The translations under genes and the position numbers were made by a program. Positions 16,932-25,554 of a stretch of DNA of 48,105 bases are shown here, piece after piece; the first letter of the stretch is position 1, and each line of letters opens with the position of its first letter. Source of the DNA: Sphingobium limneticum (GTDB lineage Bacteria; Pseudomonadota; Alphaproteobacteria; Sphingomonadales; Sphingomonadaceae); the NCBI RefSeq assembly GCF_008710155.1, contig NZ_VYPZ01000028.1, forward strand, positions 1 through 48,105. Direction: 5' to 3'. The notes under the pieces were generated by a model. It was not told where the DNA came from and did no database searches. It saw only the letters and a list, made by a program, of their open reading frames with translations.

Positions 16932-17335
16932 GCGCACCGCGTTACATGCTCGATACCAACATCGTGTCCGATCTCGTGCGACATCCGCAGGGCGCGATTT
17001 ATGAAAAGATCGTCGAGATCGGAGCGGATGCGGTCTGCGTGAGTATCATCACCGCCGCCGAACTACGCTATGGATGCGCCAAGAAGGGTTCTGCAAGGCT
17101 GCTCGCCCAGGTGGAAGCCATTCTCGAGGGTATCGAGGTTCTGCCCTTTGATATGCCTGCCGACGCTGAATATGGTGGAATCCGGGCAGAGCTGGAGGCA
17201 GCAGGGCAGCCGATCGGTCCGAACGATCTTCTGATCGCGGCGCACTGCTATACGCTCGGCTTCACCCTGGTCACAGCAAATGATCGGGAGTTTCGCCGTA
17301 TACGCGCGCTTCCCGTGGAGAACTGGATCCACTGA
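16928..17335 (+). CDS. vapC: VapC-family PIN-domain ribonuclease toxin
   Basis: 135 residues from a TTG that overlaps the vapB stop by four bases; an ATG at 16946 would give MLDTNIVSDL and is the alternative. The PIN acidic residues are present: Asp9 (LDTNIVSDL), Glu45 (TAAELRYG), Asp100 (NDLLIAAH) and Asp119 (TANDREF). These residues hold the metal ions that cut RNA; many VapC toxins cut tRNA or rRNA. No damage seen, so the pair is probably functional. Confidence 0.88.
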   Translation: MSAPRYMLDTNIVSDLVRHPQGAIYEKIVEIGADAVCVSIITAAELRYGCAKKGSARLLAQVEAILEGIEVLPFDMPADAEYGGIRAELEAAGQPIGPNDLLIAAHCYTLGFTLVTANDREFRRIRALPVENWIH

Positions 17336-17868
17336 CGCGAATGGCTCTGCTGAAGATGTTGGGGCGCCTGAGATATCAGTAGCTTCGTGCTGCTTGATGA
17401 CGTGCCTGGCAATGGCAAAAGCGTCTTTCTCGCCAGCGTGGCTAGCTGCTTGAGGCGGGAAAAGCCCGAGATTTTTTCGGTCCTCTCCTGTGCGTTCCCG
17501 GACCGCCGCATCGACGGCGGGCATGTCGGCGCGCTCTACGCGGTCATGGGTCTGGCCGAGGCGACATGCTCGTCCCCGAAACCATCATCGGCAACAAGCG
17601 CCATGCGCGCGCCGCTATCGCCGATCTCCTCCGCCAGTTTGCTTCGTCTCTTCGCCTTGGCTGACCTGACCGCCCGGCGGGGACCGGCCTTGCGTCCCTC
17701 GATCTTGAGAGGCGCTCCGAAAAGCCGCTGCTGAGCGGCCGCGAGCATGCGTTCCGGGCTGTCGCTCTGAAGGAAAGGGGGAGGTGAATGGGGCGCTCCG
17801 CCAGGCGGAGCGGACCGGAGCCACGCGCGGTTCCGGTGCCTTCGCGTCCATCCCGGAAGGATCCCCCC
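17336..17868. other. Region without a confident gene (533 bases)
   Basis: Both strands are partly open. On the plus strand a frame at 17375-17500 contains DDVPGNGKSVFLASV, which looks like a P-loop but has no supporting ATPase motifs after it. On the minus strand 17748-17536 could encode a small basic protein (listed separately). The last 80 bases form an Arg/Pro-coding extension in front of the helicase gene and are probably its leader. Confidence 0.4.
17536..17748 (-). CDS. Possible small basic protein
   Basis: 70 codons. The sequence RLFGAPLKIEGRKAGPRRAV and then a Lys/Arg-rich helix (SAKAKRRSKLAEEI) looks like a real protein, and the opposite strand reads as Ser/Pro-rich shadow. The ribosome-binding site is weak and I recognise no family. 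Confidence 0.3.
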   Translation of the reverse strand: MLAAAQQRLFGAPLKIEGRKAGPRRAVRSAKAKRRSKLAEEIGDSGARMALVADDGFGDEHVASARPMTA

Positions 17869-20800
17869 ATGCCAAACAGTGCCTCCGCGCTGGCTCTCCA
17901 GATGAGTCTCGACTTCGACCAGATCGTCGCGCACGCCATCGGTGCGATGGACGCAATATCAGAGCCGCCGCCCCGCCTTGGGTTGGCGAGCGGCCAGCTC
18001 GTTCCCGCGTCCCGGCCGAAACTGCTCGATTTCTCCCTTGCAGGTGAACATGGGCTCGCGCCGACCTGGCTGGAGCGCGCCTGCGACAATGTGGAGGCGA
18101 TCAGACTTCTCACCCTCATTGAGCGCGAGCAGCGGGCCGCTGACCCTGACGAGCAGGCGCGCATCGCCCGGTTTACAGGTTTTGGCGCGTCTGACCTGGC
18201 CAACGGCATGTTTCCCGATCGGTCGGGCGAGTATCGCCAAGGTTGGCGGGAGGCCGGCCAAAGCCTTGCGCAACTGGTGTCGGATGCGGAGCTTCACTCG
18301 CTCAAAAGGGCTACGCAATATGCCCATTACACGCCGGCGCATATCGTTCGGGCCATGTGGAAGGCGGCTTCCATCCTTGGATTTAAAGGGGGGCAGATCC
18401 TCGAGCCGGGCTGCGGTAGCGGTCTCTTCATGGGGCTGCGGCCCAAAGACCTTTCGTCCGACAGCCTGTTCGTAGGCATCGAGAATGATCCCGTCACAGC
18501 CCGGGTGGCAAAGGCGCTCTATCCCAATCAGATGATCCGCTGCGAGAGCTTCGACAAGTCCGTACTGCCGCAGGATTTCGACTTGGCGATCGGCAACCCG
18601 CCATTTTCCAACCTCTCCATCCGTGATCGCACTGCGATCGGACAGCTCGGGCTCTCACTCCACGACTTCTTCATCGCAAAGTCGATCGAGCATCTGCGGC
18701 CCGGTGGCATCGCGCTGTTCGTGACGTCCCGCTACACGCTCGACAAGAGCGATCCCAGGGCCCGTTCCCATATCGGCTCCATGGCCGACTTCCTTGGAGC
18801 GGTGCGGCTGCCGGGTAAGGCGATGCGCCAGGAAGCGGGCACCGACGTCGTGGTCGATATCCTGCTGTTCCAGAAGCATCTCGGCGATGAGCGGCGCGGC
18901 TGCGTTGACTGGCTGGAGCTTGGCGAGGTTCCGGGCAGCGACGAGGGCGAGGGGCCGCTGCGTATCAATCGCTACTTCCTCGACAATCCCGATCATGTGC
19001 TGGGCACGCACGCATGGCGAAGCGGCCGGTTCGGCATGGACTATGACTGCACCGCTCTTCCTGGCGTCGATCTTCCCGACACAGTTGGATCAGCCCTCAG
19101 CGGCATCGCCGCGCGTCATGCCGGCAGTTTTCATGCCGTTCCGCGCACTATGCCCCTGCGCGAGCGCTTTGAAGTCCGACCGGGTGTCAATGTCGGCAAC
19201 GCTGCTGACGAAAGCGCATTGAAGGAAGGAAGCTATTTTCTCTCCGACGGGCTTCTTCACCAGATCGTCGATGGCGCGTCTTCGATCGTCGCCGTGAAGG
19301 CAGGGCGGGGCGATGCCGGCCTTTTCCCCAAACATGCCGACATCATCCGCGGCCTCATTCCCGTTCGCGACAAGGTTCGCTCGATCCTGCGCGCGCAGAT
19401 GGCGGACGAGCCCTATGCCGATCTTCAGGAGCAGCTGACGGATCATTATCGTCGCTTCGCCAGGAAGCATGGGGCCATCAACAAGAGCGTCACAAGCGTT
19501 CGCGCCGATCCTGCAACCGGCGCCGAAAAGGAATATCAGCGCCGGCCCAATCTTCAGCCCTTTCTCGACGACCCCGATGTCTGGCTCGTCGCCTCGATCG
19601 AGACCTATGACGAGGCGAGCGATACAGGCATGCCGGGACCGATCTTCACCGAGCGGGTCGTGCGCCCGCCGGTCGTCCACGACATCCATTGTCCGCAGGA
19701 TGCGCTGGCGCTCTCGCTCCATGAGCGTGGCCGCGTCGATCTGCCACTGATCGCGCAGCAGCTTGACCTGAGCGAAGCCGAGGCTCTCGCTGCCCTTGCC
19801 GGGGACATCTATCTCGATCCTGTCCGCACTACGCCCGCCTTCGACCATTGGGTGCCGGCCGACGAGGCGCTCTCGGGACCGGTACGCTTGAAGCTTGCTC
19901 GCGCGCGCGCGAAGGTTGGTACCGATCCGCGCTTCGCTGCCGTCATGACTGCGCTCGAGGCGGTGCAGCCGGTCGACCTCAAACCCAGCGAGATCACCGC
20001 GCGCCTCGGTGCCCCCTGGATTCCGGTGGACGTCATCGAGGCCTTCATCGCCGACAGCATGGAAATCGAGACCAGCATTCACCACACGCGCGAGCTTGCC
20101 AGCTGGACGATCGACAAGGCCCCGTTCGCCGGCCATGTCAGCTCGACCTCCATCTGGGGCACGCCGCGCCGAAGCGCCGCCGATCTGCTGGAGGACGCCC
20201 TCAATTCTGGCATTCCCAAAATCTACGATCTCATCCGCGACGCGGACGGATCGGAGCGTCGCGAACTCAACACGACCGATACCGAAGCGGCCAAGGAGAA
20301 GCTGGCTGCCATCAAGTCGGCCTTCGAGAGCTGGGTCTGGCAGGACAATGCGCGCGCCGACCGGCTCGTGCGCCTCTATAATGACGCCTATAACGACCTG
20401 GTGCCGCGTGCGTTCGATGGCCGACACCTGACGCTTCCCGGCGCATCGACGACGATCAGCATGCGCGAGCATCAAAAGCGGGTCGTCTGGCGCATCGTTG
20501 CGTCGGGCACGACCTATGTCGCCCATTCGGTGGGCGCCGGCAAAACCTTCAGCCTGTGCGCGGCGGTGATGGAGCAGCGGCGCCTCGGCCTCGTCAACAA
20601 GCCGATGATCGCGGTGCCCAACCACTGCCTCGCCCAGATTGCGCGCGAATTTCTCATGCTCTACCCGACCGCGCGCATTCTCGTCGCCGACGACACCAAC
20701 TTCGTCAGGGAGAAGCGCCAGCGGTTCCTGAGCCGTGCCGCGACCGGCAACTGGGACGCGATTATCATTACCCATGACGCCTTCAAGTTCATTCCCACGC

Positions 20801-23016
20801 CGTCCGCCTTCGAGCGCGGTCTCATCGGGGATCAGCTCGCAAGCTATGAAGCACTTATCGCAGGGATCGACCGGAACGATCGCGTGTCGCGCAAGCGGAT
20901 CGAGCGCCTCAAGGAAGGGCTTGGCCGCCGGCTCGAAGGTCTTGCCGCCAGGAAGGACGATCTTGTCCATATCGGGGAAATCGGCGTCGATCAGATACTC
21001 GTCGACGAGGCCCAGCTATTCCGCAAGCTCACCTTCGCGACCAATCTCTCCGATCTCAAGGGCGTCGACCCTGACGGTTCGCAGCGCGCCTGGGACCTCT
21101 ATGTGAAGACCCGATATCTGTCGGCCATCAATCCGGGGCGCGAGCTCATCCTCGCTTCGGGCACGCCCATCACCAATACGCTGGGCGAGATGTATACGCT
21201 CCAGCGGTTCATGCAGCCCGACGAGCTTCACGCCAAGGGCCTGCACGAGTTCGACGCCTGGGCCGCCAATTTCGGCGATACGCGCACCGAACTCGAGCTC
21301 CAGCCGAGCGGCAGCTACAAGCCCGTCACGCGCTTTTGCGAATTCGTCAACGTCGCGGATCTCATGGCGATGTATCGCAGTGTCGCCGATGTCGTCCTTA
21401 AGGAAGATCTGCGCCAGCATGTCCGTCTGCCCGTGGTTCGTGGCGGCAAGCGGCAGATCATCGTCGCCCCTTCCGGCGCGCCGTTCAAGGCCTATCAGCG
21501 CGTGCTCGCCCGGCGTATCAAGGCGATCGAGCAGCGTAGCGGACGCCCGCAGAAGGGAGACGACATCCTCCTTTCGGTGATCACCGACGGTCGGCACTCG
21601 GCGATCGACCTGCGTTTCGTCGACCCGGCCATGGGCGATGAAGAGGGTAACAAGCTCAATCTTCTGATCGACAATGTGTACCGCATCTGGCGCGACACCG
21701 GCGATCATCGCTACCGCGACCCCGAGACGGGCCGACCCTATCCCTTGCCTGGCGCAGTGCAGATGATCTTCTCGGATCTGGGCACCGAGGCAGCGCTCGA
21801 AACCCGCGGCTTTTCCGCCTATGTCTGGATCCGCGAGCGGCTGATCGCGCTTGGCATACCCGCCGACCAGATCGCCTTCATGCAGCACTTCAAGAAGAAC
21901 AGCGCAAAACAGCGGTTGTTCAACGATCTCAACCAGGGCGCCAAGCGCATCATCATCGGGTCCACCGCCACCATGGGCACCGGCGTTAACGCGCAACAGC
22001 GTCTCAAGGCGCTCCACCATCTCGATGTGCCGTGGATACCCTCGGACATCGAGCAGCGTGAGGGCCGGATCGAGCGCCAGGGCAACCAGAATGACGAAAT
22101 CGAGCTTTATGGCTATGCGACCAGCGGCTCGATGGATGCCAGCAACTGGCAGATGCTCGAGCGCAAGGCGCGTTTCATCACCATGGCGATGTCGGGCGAC
22201 CGGTCCATACGGCGGATCGAGGATGTCGGTTCCAACGTCAACCAGTTTGCCCTGGCCAAGGCGCTTGCATCGGGCGACGACAGGCTGATGCGCAAGGCGG
22301 GGCTCGACGCCGAGGTGGCGCGCCTCCTGCGCCTGCGCGATGCGCATATCGACGATCAGTTCAACATTCGACGGACCATCGCGCGAACCAGCGCCGCGAT
22401 CGAAAGGGGCCGCAAACATATCGCCTGTCTCGAGAGCGATCTGTCCCGGCGCCTCGTGCCGCCGCCTGGCTTGGTCATGTTCGATCATGGCAAGGCCCTT
22501 GTCACTGATGTCAGGGCGGCTGCCGACCATATCCTGCTACATGCGCGCGAGATGCGGATGCAGGGCAGGCCGGCCACCCTCATTATCGGCAGGTTCAACG
22601 GCTTCGAGGTCGAGCTATGCTCCTTTGAAACCATCGACGATGATGGAAACTGGTGCCTGTCGACGAAGGTCGCCTTGCTGCATCATGGCGAGCAGCGCGA
22701 TTTTACGGTGACCGACAGGACTAGGTGGGGCACCCTGATCGCCCGGCTTGAGGCATCCATCTGCCATCTGGATACCGATCTCGCCGAAGCGCGAGCCGCT
22801 CTTGAGGCCGATGAGCGGCGGTTGCCGGCGTTTGAGGCGCGTATCGGAAAAGGATTTCCCGATGCCGCCATGCTGGAAGACAAGCAGGCCGAACTCGCCG
22901 CGCTTGAAGCGGAACTGGTGACGACCAGGGGGGAGTTCGATCCGGAGCTGGAACCCGACATGCCCGACCTTGGGGATGGCGCCGGTCTGGACGCGCCTCT
23001 TGCGCGGGTCGCGTGA
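17869..23016 (+). CDS. Giant N6-adenine methyltransferase / SNF2-type helicase fusion (DarB-like)
   Basis: About 1715 residues from ATG 17869 (GGAAGGA seven bases upstream). An ATG at 17788 is in frame but adds an Arg/Pro-rich piece with no family look. The methyltransferase domain has motif I ILEPGCGSGLFMGL (about residue 175) and motif IV AIGNPPFSN (about 240), typical of adenine-N6 methylases. A helicase domain follows with Walker A HSVGAGKTFS (about 887), the Walker B box DEAQ (about 1045), SGTPITNTLGEMY (about 1096) and the late motif QREGRIERQGNQN (about 1395). A coiled-coil C terminus ends it. This architecture is shared by phage P1 DarB, which shields incoming DNA from type I restriction, and by many plasmid proteins. 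A protective role during transfer is plausible but inferred. Confidence 0.82.
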   Translation: MPNSASALALQMSLDFDQIVAHAIGAMDAISEPPPRLGLASGQLVPASRPKLLDFSLAGEHGLAPTWLERACDNVEAIRLLTLIEREQRAADPDEQARIARFTGFGASDLANGMFPDRSGEYRQGWREAGQSLAQLVSDAELHSLKRATQYAHYTPAHIVRAMWKAASILGFKGGQILEPGCGSGLFMGLRPKDLSSDSLFVGIENDPVTARVAKALYPNQMIRCESFDKSVLPQDFDLAIGNPPFSNLSIRDRTAIGQLGLSLHDFFIAKSIEHLRPGGIALFVTSRYTLDKSDPRARSHIGSMADFLGAVRLPGKAMRQEAGTDVVVDILLFQKHLGDERRGCVDWLELGEVPGSDEGEGPLRINRYFLDNPDHVLGTHAWRSGRFGMDYDCTALPGVDLPDTVGSALSGIAARHAGSFHAVPRTMPLRERFEVRPGVNVGNAADESALKEGSYFLSDGLLHQIVDGASSIVAVKAGRGDAGLFPKHADIIRGLIPVRDKVRSILRAQMADEPYADLQEQLTDHYRRFARKHGAINKSVTSVRADPATGAEKEYQRRPNLQPFLDDPDVWLVASIETYDEASDTGMPGPIFTERVVRPPVVHDIHCPQDALALSLHERGRVDLPLIAQQLDLSEAEALAALAGDIYLDPVRTTPAFDHWVPADEALSGPVRLKLARARAKVGTDPRFAAVMTALEAVQPVDLKPSEITARLGAPWIPVDVIEAFIADSMEIETSIHHTRELASWTIDKAPFAGHVSSTSIWGTPRRSAADLLEDALNSGIPKIYDLIRDADGSERRELNTTDTEAAKEKLAAIKSAFESWVWQDNARADRLVRLYNDAYNDLVPRAFDGRHLTLPGASTTISMREHQKRVVWRIVASGTTYVAHSVGAGKTFSLCAAVMEQRRLGLVNKPMIAVPNHCLAQIAREFLMLYPTARILVADDTNFVREKRQRFLSRAATGNWDAIIITHDAFKFIPTPSAFERGLIGDQLASYEALIAGIDRNDRVSRKRIERLKEGLGRRLEGLAARKDDLVHIGEIGVDQILVDEAQLFRKLTFATNLSDLKGVDPDGSQRAWDLYVKTRYLSAINPGRELILASGTPITNTLGEMYTLQRFMQPDELHAKGLHEFDAWAANFGDTRTELELQPSGSYKPVTRFCEFVNVADLMAMYRSVADVVLKEDLRQHVRLPVVRGGKRQIIVAPSGAPFKAYQRVLARRIKAIEQRSGRPQKGDDILLSVITDGRHSAIDLRFVDPAMGDEEGNKLNLLIDNVYRIWRDTGDHRYRDPETGRPYPLPGAVQMIFSDLGTEAALETRGFSAYVWIRERLIALGIPADQIAFMQHFKKNSAKQRLFNDLNQGAKRIIIGSTATMGTGVNAQQRLKALHHLDVPWIPSDIEQREGRIERQGNQNDEIELYGYATSGSMDASNWQMLERKARFITMAMSGDRSIRRIEDVGSNVNQFALAKALASGDDRLMRKAGLDAEVARLLRLRDAHIDDQFNIRRTIARTSAAIERGRKHIACLESDLSRRLVPPPGLVMFDHGKALVTDVRAAADHILLHAREMRMQGRPATLIIGRFNGFEVELCSFETIDDDGNWCLSTKVALLHHGEQRDFTVTDRTRWGTLIARLEASICHLDTDLAEARAALEADERRLPAFEARIGKGFPDAAMLEDKQAELAALEAELVTTRGEFDPELEPDMPDLGDGAGLDAPLARVA

Positions 23017-23166
23017 CCCCTGTGGCTTTCTGCGGATCTCGATCCGTTTCCGGAAGGTCAGCGGCTGATCGTTCAGCGACGGGGCGATCTCGGCGCGAAG
23101 GGGAGGAGGGGAACGGGGGATGGGCTCGCGGGGAGCGGGTCCTCATCTGTCAACAGGAGACCCTCC

Positions 23167-24357
23167 ATGACCGCACTTGCTTTGTCCGATCGGCCCGCCA
23201 CCGGCGGTTACAAGGTCGATATCAGCCGGGGCCAGAATATCGGCCGCGTCTCGTCCGAATGGTTCAGCCGCCCCGATGACGAGCGTTTCCTTTCGCTGGG
23301 TAGCCTCCATGACAAGGTTCGCGCGCGGGCAGACCTCGCCTCGACCAGGATCGTCGAGAGCCGCGCTATCCGCGTGGCAGCGCACAGCGATGCCCCCGAG
23401 CGCCTGCGCCTTATCGCGCCCGGCTCGGACGTGCCGGTTGCGCCGACACACTGGTCCTTCGGTCAGCTCTGCAGCCTCGTTGGTGCGCCGTCGGGCTATC
23501 TGCGCGACCTGCCCGCGGCGCTTGCCGGCATCAACCTGCAGCACGGCCTCATCGCTCATAGGGGAGAACATGTAAAATTGCTCGAAACGCGCGACGGGCG
23601 GACGGAACTGCGAGCGGTCACGGGACCCGACTATGGCCGGATCTGGGACCATGAACTGGTCGAGGCGGTCATGGGCATTGCCGGCAACGGCACGGGCGAT
23701 ACCCGCTGGAAGGTGCCGGGCGTCCTCGACTGGGGCTCGATGGTCTACAACCCCTGTGTCGACATCAGCGCCGAGACGACGACCCTCTATGCCTCGGATC
23801 GGGATGTGTTCCTCTTCCTGGTGGACGACACCCATCCGATCGAGGCAGGCAAGCTCCCGAACGGCGATCCGGACCTCTATTTTCGCGGCTTTTATTGCTG
23901 GAACAGCGAGGTGGGCGCCAAGTCGCTCGGCATCGCCACCTTCTATCTCCGCGCGGTCTGCATGAACCGCAACCTGTGGGGCGTCGAGAATTTCGAGGAG
24001 ATATCGATACGCCATTCCAAGTTCGCTGCCAGTCGTTTCGCCACACAGGCCGCGCCGGCGCTCGCGCACTTCGCCGACTCTTCGCCTGGCGACTTCATCC
24101 AGGGCATTCGCGCGGCGCGCGAGCGGATCATTGCGCGCAAGGATGAAGATCGCGAGAATTTCCTGAGGAACCAGGGCTTCTCGAAGGTCGAGACCGGGCG
24201 GATCATTGCCTCGGTCCTTGCCGAGGAAGGGCATCCGCCGGCCTCTCTCTATGATTTCGTCCAGGGGATCACGGCGGTGGCACGCACCCGGACGAACCAG
24301 GACGCGCGTCTCGAGCTTGAGGGCAAGGCCAAGCGCATCCTCCAGAAATCGAACTGA
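23167..24357 (+). CDS. DUF932 plasmid/phage-type protein
   Basis: 396 residues with CAGGAGA eight bases before the ATG. The stretches WSFGQLCSLVGAPSGYLRDL, ELRAVTGPDYGRIWDHELVE and FYCWNSEVGAKSLGIATFYL are typical of the DUF932 family (also called phage/plasmid-like protein). The family is common beside DarB-like helicases and antirestriction genes on plasmids; its activity is unknown. It follows the giant helicase gene by 150 bases of GC-rich, gene-free sequence and may be co-transcribed with it. Confidence 0.8.
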   Translation: MTALALSDRPATGGYKVDISRGQNIGRVSSEWFSRPDDERFLSLGSLHDKVRARADLASTRIVESRAIRVAAHSDAPERLRLIAPGSDVPVAPTHWSFGQLCSLVGAPSGYLRDLPAALAGINLQHGLIAHRGEHVKLLETRDGRTELRAVTGPDYGRIWDHELVEAVMGIAGNGTGDTRWKVPGVLDWGSMVYNPCVDISAETTTLYASDRDVFLFLVDDTHPIEAGKLPNGDPDLYFRGFYCWNSEVGAKSLGIATFYLRAVCMNRNLWGVENFEEISIRHSKFAASRFATQAAPALAHFADSSPGDFIQGIRAARERIIARKDEDRENFLRNQGFSKVETGRIIASVLAEEGHPPASLYDFVQGITAVARTRTNQDARLELEGKAKRILQKSN

Positions 24358-24417
24358 TCCACAGGCGCCGCCGATATGTCCCTTCGGCGCCGCAATCTTG
24401 CTCGCAGGAGATTTGCC

Positions 24418-24948
24418 ATGACTAACCATAAGGGCACGCAAACGTGCTACTTCGAAGCGCGCGTCGCCTTTTGCTGTGACCGGACGATATTCGCGATCGA
24501 GCGTTACAGCCTCGCGGCTCCGGACGAATATGAAGCCGAGCGGATCGCGCGTGATCGCGCTGTCATGAGCCCCTATCACGACAGGCGCATCCCGGACTTC
24601 GCTATCGATGTCGACATTGTCCTGGTCGACGAACCCGAGCCAGATGATGATCCAGAGGCCCCGGCGGTAGAGGTGGTGCGACCGGTTTGCAAGGCTTGCG
24701 GGAGTGACGACCTTGCCTGCGATGGCGTGGCGCGATGGGATGAGAGCACCCAGACTTGGTTTTTATCCTCGATGTTCGACGACATCATCTGTGGAGCCTG
24801 CGATCGTGCAGGCCCTGACATCATGTGCTGGCTTGCGGTCGACGCCCATCCCCTGACCTTAGGCAGTCATGTCATTTTGGCGCCTTTGCCGGGTACCGAC
24901 GCTGCTAACCTCGACGGGAAGTCCGGCGTCATCCAGCAATTCAATTGA
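24418..24948 (+). CDS. Small plasmid protein with Cys-rich (zinc-ribbon-like) segment
   Basis: 176 residues from ATG 24418 (AGGAG eight bases upstream); the frame extends 42 bases further upstream without a better start. CKACGSDDLACDG and, about 30 residues later, IICGACDRAG give two CxxC pairs that could bind zinc. The N-terminal part resembles other small plasmid proteins following DUF932 genes. No known activity. Confidence 0.65.
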   Translation: MTNHKGTQTCYFEARVAFCCDRTIFAIERYSLAAPDEYEAERIARDRAVMSPYHDRRIPDFAIDVDIVLVDEPEPDDDPEAPAVEVVRPVCKACGSDDLACDGVARWDESTQTWFLSSMFDDIICGACDRAGPDIMCWLAVDAHPLTLGSHVILAPLPGTDAANLDGKSGVIQQFN

Positions 24949-25058
24949 TGTACTGCTCATGTGCGTGTCGCTCTGGCTTCGGCGCGCCCCGCTGGCGATG
25001 TTTTGCTTGTGTCCGCGACCTGCCTTCGCCCCACGCAATTGAACGGCAAGGTGCTGCC

Positions 25059-25298
25059 ATGCGCAGGATAACGAGCCGTGCTGAGCGGGCAAACCCCATG
25101 CTCGCGTTACCCGCGCTGTGCGAGATGCTGGCGTTGGAGCCCGCGTCAAAGGCGGCGCTGCGCGCGCTTTTGCTGGATTTGCGCGCTGATGCAAAGTCCC
25201 GGGCCGATCATAGCTGGCGCAGGCGCAAACCGCCCATGGCGGCCTACTGGGCGGCGGTGGCTGTTTATGCGGGTCATCTCGCCCGTCTTCTGCGTTGA
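25059..25298 (+). CDS. Small hypothetical plasmid protein
   Basis: 79 residues from ATG 25059 (AAGGTG upstream). An in-frame ATG at 24945 overlaps the previous stop but gives a Cys/Arg-rich, unlikely N terminus. The helical core LPALCEMLALEPASKAALRA and the end AAYWAAVAVYAGHLARLLR look like a real, conserved sort of protein. No family name. It closes the block begun by the giant helicase. Confidence 0.55.
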   Translation: MRRITSRAERANPMLALPALCEMLALEPASKAALRALLLDLRADAKSRADHSWRRRKPPMAAYWAAVAVYAGHLARLLR

Positions 25299-25554
25299 TT
25301 GCTGGCAAGACCGCGCTTCCTCCGCGGCAGTCGGCCTCACAGCGGTCGGCACTGACGTGACAGTGCAAATGCTGCCTATGGGGCTGGGCCTCGCGCAACT
25401 GCGGTGACGGCAATCAGCGGATGGTCCAGGATCATGGCTCCCTCCAACGCGCAAGCCATGAGCATAGTTTGGGACCCGAGGCTTCTTTCGATTGCCGATC
25501 GCGGAAGCAAGGGGCCCTTCTATTGGACAGGTCTGATTGAAGATGAAAAAAAGG

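Noticed and set aside
17375..17500. P-loop-like sequence DDVPGNGKSVFLASV on the plus strand
   Set aside because: No Walker B or other ATPase motif follows, the frame turns Ser/Pro-rich at once, and a stop lies just upstream. Probably chance or a tiny remnant.
19090..20970. 626-codon open frame on the minus strand inside the giant helicase gene
   Set aside because: It is the antisense shadow of a GC-rich coding region; the plus strand carries clear helicase and methylase motifs. The same applies to 21016-22530 and 23143-24579 on the minus strand.
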